10,797 nucleotides of DNA from Alphaproteobacteria bacterium (lineage in GTDB: Bacteria > Pseudomonadota > Alphaproteobacteria > BNTO01). This document shows positions 7,092 to 10,797 of this stretch, piece by piece. Each line of letters starts with the position of its first letter. Position 1 is the first letter of the stretch. The notes beneath the pieces were generated by a model. It was not told the DNA's origin, ran no database searches, and worked only from the letters and a program-made list of their open reading frames with translations. The translations under genes and the position numbers were made by a program. Location: positions 1 through 10,797 of the forward strand of contig BNTO01000013.1 of NCBI GenBank assembly GCA_025996655.1, written 5' to 3'.

Positions 7092-8662
7092 ACCGGTTTT
7101 AATTTTTTCCTTTCAAGCTTCTTTAAAAGAAGCAGAAATACGGCATAGATCATAATGCCAAGGCCCACAAGGAGTCCTACGGTTAAGATTTCGAGTCCCG
7201 TCTGTTTTTGGAGAGGGAAGACATCTTTGAGTTTCCAAAGCCCAGCGCCCATAACAAAACTCGCAAAAAAAATACTAAGCACTTTTCTAAGCAAATTTTT
7301 CGAAACTTGAATCCATTGACGCCTATAAAGAAAGCAAAAACAAAGCAAAGCATTGAGACAAGAAGAAAGGGCCGTGGCGGCAGCGATTCCTACGTGGGCA
7401 TAATAATTTTTTAAAATGGCGTTGAGCGTGCCATTGACAAAAACGCAAATAAGCGAAAGGACAACAGGGGTGCGCGTATCTCTGTTGGCAAAAAACACCG
7501 ACAGAAAAACCTTCGTTAAAATATAGGCTGGAAGCCCGCAAACAAAGGCCTTTAGTGCTGGCGTCGTCTGAAGAATCGCTGTTTGGTCGAATTTTCCATG
7601 CCCATACAAAAGGCTGATGATGCGATCCGCTAAAACAAACAGGCCTACCGCCGCAGGGATAGCAAGTGCGAGGCCAAAAACAAGGGCCTCCTTTTGCGTT
7701 TCGTGAGCTTTTTCATAATTTTTTTCACTCCAATGTTTCGAAAGAACGGGAAGAAGGGTGACGCCAAGAGACGCGCCAATGAGCGACAGAGGCAGTTGGT
7801 TGAGGCGATCGGCAAAATTGAGATAGGAAACAGACCCCTTCGAAAGCGAGGACGCAAAAACCACATCGACAAAAATATTGATTTGCATGATGCCGGCTCC
7901 CACCATACCCGGAAGTGCGTTTTTTAAAACTTGCGTGATATTCGTATCCAATTTAGGCGCGACAAAGCGCGGCGCCATATCCGCTTTTTTGCACTCCCGC
8001 TCCATAATAACGCATTGAAAAAATCCCCCGACAAGAATGCTGCTTGTGAGCAAGTGCATTGTGAAAGGAAGCGGGAGGTGAAAAAGTTTCCCAATAAGCA
8101 ACGCCACAATCATAATGGCGTTAACAATAATCGAAATCGCGGCAGACCAAGCAAATTTGTGAAAGGAATTGAGAAGGCCGCTCATAAAAGCAACAAGGGA
8201 AATGAAAAAGATGTAGGGAAACGTAATGCGCGCATAATGTGTGAGTTGCCCACAAATCTCAGAGTGCCGAAACCCCGGAGCGATACACCAAATAACGCCA
8301 GGCATAGCGATTTCAATGAAAAGGACAAACAAAAAAAGGCCGACGAACAAAACAGAAAACATGCGATGAACAAAAAAGAGGAGGGATTTCTTGTCTCCCC
8401 TTGCCAAAAGCTCCGAAAATTTGGGGACTAAAACGGCGTTCAAGGCTCCTTCCGCAAAAAAGCGCCTGAAAAAGTTAGGAAGTTTGATTGCTATGGAGTA
8501 GATGTCGGTAAGAGTGCTGGCGCCAAAAATGTTCGCAATCAAAATTTCGCGAACAACGCCGGAAAGCCGACTCATCCCTGTCCACGAGGAAAAAATCAAA
8601 AAAGGTCGAAGAAGGTGCTTATTTTTTTGAGCCCATGATGCTTTCTTTTCGTCACGTTTCAT
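7085..8662 (-). CDS. murJ: Lipid II flippase MurJ (MviN family)
   Basis: MurJ moves the peptidoglycan precursor lipid II across the inner membrane; it is a polytopic MOP-superfamily protein. This 525-residue product matches the usual length (E. coli 511). The N-terminal signature SRLSGVVRE, then TDIYSIAIKLPNFFRRFFAEG, is diagnostic. The charged residues essential in E. coli MurJ (Arg18, Arg24, Asp39, Arg52, Arg270) correspond to Arg32, Arg38, Asp53, Arg66 and Arg286 (in FADRLNQLP). Hydrophobic helices run throughout and the C-terminus is basic (KKLERKKLKPV). The ATG at 8662 has AAGGA five bases upstream. It is convergent with the exported-protein gene and divergent from the MFS pseudogene. 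The gene is intact, so a peptidoglycan pathway is probably still in use. Confidence 0.97.
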   Translation of the reverse strand: MKRDEKKASWAQKNKHLLRPFLIFSSWTGMSRLSGVVREILIANIFGASTLTDIYSIAIKLPNFFRRFFAEGALNAVLVPKFSELLARGDKKSLLFFVHRMFSVLFVGLFLFVLFIEIAMPGVIWCIAPGFRHSEICGQLTHYARITFPYIFFISLVAFMSGLLNSFHKFAWSAAISIIVNAIMIVALLIGKLFHLPLPFTMHLLTSSILVGGFFQCVIMERECKKADMAPRFVAPKLDTNITQVLKNALPGMVGAGIMQINIFVDVVFASSLSKGSVSYLNFADRLNQLPLSLIGASLGVTLLPVLSKHWSEKNYEKAHETQKEALVFGLALAIPAAVGLFVLADRIISLLYGHGKFDQTAILQTTPALKAFVCGLPAYILTKVFLSVFFANRDTRTPVVLSLICVFVNGTLNAILKNYYAHVGIAAATALSSCLNALLCFCFLYRRQWIQVSKNLLRKVLSIFFASFVMGAGLWKLKDVFPLQKQTGLEILTVGLLVGLGIMIYAVFLLLLKKLERKKLKPVA

Positions 8663-8710
8663 GTCGTTCCTTTCTTTTTGTTTTTTGGGAGTTTAGAGAT
8701 GCGCGGCTTT

Positions 8711-8739
8711 AGGATATCTGTTTTCTCTTACCGCCTCAA
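8711..8739 (-). promoter_or_regulatory. Candidate sigma-70-type promoter of murJ
   Basis: On the minus strand TTGAGG (8734-8739, 4 of 6) is followed by a 17-base spacer and TATCCT (8711-8716, 4 of 6). Transcription would start near 8704, about 40 bases before the murJ ATG. The spacing is optimal and the boxes are moderate. Confidence 0.4.
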
Positions 8740-8845
8740 ATCTTATGAACGTCGAAACCAATCCCCCCCTTGCTTCAAAGACTTTCTTTTCGTAGAGTGG
8801 CTCGACCTTTTTTCAACGCATTGCCCCCCACGTAGGCGTCCTAAC

Positions 8846-9660
8846 ATGTTATTTCCAACAATCGTCATCATCATGATTTTAAGTGCCATGGAAATAGACA
8901 TCTGCGTTCCGAGTTTTCCCGAAATCCAGAGTGTCTATGGCATTTCTTCCTCTGCCGTTGAATTTCTTCTTGGCATTAATTTGCTCGCCCACGGCATTGG
9001 CGCTCTGGTGGCAGGAAATCTTGGCGATAGATACGGTAGGAAACCGATTATATTGTCCGGATTAGCCCTGTTTCTTTTCGGCAGTTTGACGTGTGCGCTT
9101 GCCCAAAGCTACAGCATGTTGCTCGCAGGGAGATTGTTTCAAGGAATCGGAATAGCGTGCCCGACTGTCCTTGCCTATGTCATCATTCCAGACACCTACG
9201 ATATCAAAACGCGTCAAAAACTTCTTGGTTTGTTGCATTTTTTTACAACTATAGCCAGGCGACCGCTCCGCTCATGGGCAGCTACACAACTTTATTCTTC
9301 AGCTGGAGAGGCAATTTTTACTTGCTCTTGTTTTTGGGGTTTGTCTGCTTCCTTTTGGGATATTTTTTCTTGCCAATCGGCGTTCGTAACAACAACATCG
9401 CAATGAGCCCCTTCGAGTATGGGAAAATCTTGAAGAACAAAAAGGCCATGCATTACGTTTTTACTTTATGTTATTTGTCCGTGGGCTACTGGGTGTTTAT
9501 CGCGATGGCTCCGCTTTTGTATATCAAGGATTTAGGCGTAAAATTGGAGCATTTCGGATGGTATCAGGGAACGTTGGCTGCGGTATTTGCTCTGGTGAGT
9601 CTTTCTAGCGAGAGATTATATAGCCTTTTTGGAGTAAAAAAACGAGAGAGTTTTAACTAA
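8846..9660 (+). pseudogene. MFS transporter, Bcr/CflA-like, frameshifted and truncated
   Basis: The N-terminal half is a major facilitator with the motif MEIDICVPSFP in helix 1 and motif A GNLGDRYGRKP between helices 2 and 3, as in the Bcr/CflA drug-efflux group. At T7 (9238-9244) the frame breaks. The first frame continues as unrelated TTIARRPLRSW, while the next frame continues the protein as YNYSQATAPLMGSY and SWRGNFYLLLF. One extra T would join them, so a one-base loss is the simplest cause. The second part runs through about helix 8 to FGVKK and then stops at 9658-9660 where IS1-remnant sequence begins. Roughly the last third of a protein of about 400 residues is missing. The ATG at 8846 is preferred because helix 1 starts there; the open frame back to 8678 codes for nothing membrane-like. 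An unbroken relative would export small molecules by proton exchange; this copy is very probably inactive. Confidence 0.85.
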
Positions 9661-10328
9661 AAGATAGATGTAACAACCTCTGTTAAAAATTTCCACCCTT
9701 CGTATTCCGCAATACCGCCCCCAAGCTTCATGGTGACATGAACCCTTTCTTCTGTTTTGCTTACGATCTTCGTTCGTCGCGCCCTTCTTCCTAAATAATG
9801 TCTTGTATTACTATTGTTTTGCTCAATTGTAATGGTATGAGCTTTCCCAACAACATGTCTATCCGGTGGAAGAATGGCAGCGAAAACATCCCCATCCTCC
9901 GTATAAAAAGGACAGTTTTTTAAATGCTTGACTTTGTCATAGAGTCTTCTAAAGGTTGCAATATCACGAGGACCCGTAACCCACGTCCCACATTTCCGTG
10001 TGCGACGATCCACGGCTTTGATGATTCCCAATTTTCTTTTTTTTACCCATAAAATGTCCCACTTCATCCATTTTCCTTTCGGGTATATCACCAAGAAACT
10101 TCAGGCAATTTCCTGTTTTCGCCGCTTCTTCCCTCCCACTCCTAACAGCCGTTGGTGAAACGTTAAACAATTTTTTGTCCTAAAATTGAAGGAAGCCTTG
10201 CTCATGGTGGTAAGCCATAACGCCATAATTTTTTTCAGGTCCTTTTCTCGTTTTCTTCTGTCTCCTTCGACAAAATTATACTGGCATATTTACCACAAAT
10301 ACCGTTGCTTTCCCCTAACAAATCCATT
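9657..10328 (-). pseudogene. IS1-family transposase remnant (InsA-InsB type)
   Basis: Read from 10328 downward, the remains of an InsA-like part appear: NGFVRGKQRYL, then CQYNFVEGD with one zinc-ligand codon now TGG and an in-frame TAA at 10290-10292. A helix-turn-helix region follows (SKASFNF, then LFNVSPTAV), with a frame change at the T6 tract (plus strand) at 10171-10176. The InsB-like DDE part begins at DEVGHFMGKKK (family DEMWHFVGKKK, from memory). A second frame change lies in the eight-base tract 10037-10044. It continues KRKLGIIKAVDRRTRKC, CPFYTEDGDVF (family TDDW), RHVVGK, IEQNNSNTRHYLGR and ends TSIF at 9657. The first dozen or so residues are missing. The left end cuts the MFS gene and the right end is fused to an IS5-type transposase. 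No terminal inverted repeats are seen. It is not functional as read. Confidence 0.88.
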
Positions 10329-10797
10329 TATCCTTGTCCTTATTTTTTGTCTTGCTGTTATTTTTTTGCACGGCACATAAGGGGAACCCTTTGATTTTCG
10401 CTCTTTTTTCGCCATGGGCATAACCCTTATCCTCAAAAACGGCCCCTTGTTTCGGACAAACAAATTTCATTCCGTCCGCATCGGTTTTGTTAGCCTTTGA
10501 GACAGCGGCCTTGTTGATGAGCCCGGACAGCATGTCTACGCTCACGTGCTTTTTGTATCCCATCCAAAATTTATGCTTACTTTTAGCGCCGATGCGCACG
10601 TCTTTGTCTTTTGCAACTTTGTTGATATTCGTATTGTTGAGGGTCTTTTCTTTCTTTTTCAAGGCTTTGTCGCGTTTCTCCCCAATCTGAGCCTTGGCAA
10701 TAAGAGGCGTGGCATCAGTAAACGTCAGGATTTCGTTCCTAAACCCTTTGGCTTGGAGCGGATCTCTGCGTTGATGGAAGATGTCGGCACAACGTTT
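10315..10797 (-). CDS. IS5-family transposase, C-terminally truncated and partial at right edge
   Basis: An open minus-strand frame enters from the window edge as KRCADIFHQRRDPLQ and FTDATPLIAKAQIGEKRDKA. It continues through KTLNNTNINKVAKDKDVRIG, then KFWMGYKKHVSVDMLSGLIN and FVCPKQGAVFEDKGY (the second catalytic Asp region, normally ADKGY). This order is that of IS5-family transposases. The family continues with a RAPYERVFS-like stretch carrying the catalytic Glu. Here the protein stops after DKDKWIC, because the stop at 10315-10317 lies in sequence that also codes for the IS1 NGFVR segment in another frame. About 160 codons are visible and no start is seen. The protein is a truncated, very probably inactive DDE transposase. 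The subgroup within IS5 is not resolved. Confidence 0.88.
   Translation of the reverse strand, partial: KRCADIFHQRRDPLQAKGFRNEILTFTDATPLIAKAQIGEKRDKALKKKEKTLNNTNINKVAKDKDVRIGAKSKHKFWMGYKKHVSVDMLSGLINKAAVSKANKTDADGMKFVCPKQGAVFEDKGYAHGEKRAKIKGFPLCAVQKNNSKTKNKDKDKWIC

Noticed and set aside
7931..8431. Plus-strand open frame of 166 codons opposite murJ
   Set aside because: It is highly basic, antisense to a conserved membrane protein gene, and has no recognisable domain.
8678..8845. N-terminal extension of the MFS protein to an ATG at 8678
   Set aside because: The extra 56 residues are non-hydrophobic, overlap the candidate murJ promoter and do not fit a transporter N-terminus; helix 1 begins at 8846.

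Overview
The window reads as a piece of an alphaproteobacterial-type genome. A host-associated or intracellular lineage (Holosporales/Rickettsiales-like) is my inference. It rests on a large secreted ankyrin-repeat protein, on the Bcr/CflA-like transporter and IS types as I remember them from that group, and on several decaying genes and insertion sequences. No rRNA or other firm taxonomic marker is present.

Left part (1-575). Positions 1-142 look like the end of an insertion sequence: three direct repeats, a TGT-type end, and a possible transposase start running off the left edge. Next, on the minus strand, is a two-tRNA operon, tRNA-Tyr(GTA) then tRNA-Gly(TCC), with a strong sigma-70-type promoter. 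In E. coli the same tRNA pair sits in the tufB operon, but here the IS-like end lies about 165 bases downstream and no tuf gene follows within the window.

Core (576-8662). lon (ATP-dependent protease, minus strand) is divergent from a gene for a type IV prepilin/pseudopilin-like protein. This is followed by a roughly 1039-residue exported protein with a repetitive Pro/Gln/Tyr/Asn-rich N-terminal third and scattered ankyrin-like repeats. Its start is fixed by a GAGG ribosome-binding site and a TATAAT box that overlaps the nearest upstream ATG. Convergent to it is murJ, the lipid II flippase, with all the charged residues known to matter in E. coli MurJ.

Right part (8663-10797). A Bcr/CflA-like MFS transporter gene is broken by a one-base frameshift in a T7 tract and then cut off at about two thirds of its length by an IS1-family remnant. 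That IS1 transposase gene has an in-frame stop, two frameshifts in A tracts and altered catalytic motifs. Its upstream end is fused directly to an IS5-family transposase that lacks its catalytic Glu region and continues past the right edge. IS1 sequence supplies the stop codon to both flanking truncated genes.

The best candidate for something undescribed is the pilin-like gene together with the exported low-complexity/ankyrin protein. The main caution is that the indels and T-to-G differences right of about 9238 could be sequencing error rather than true decay.
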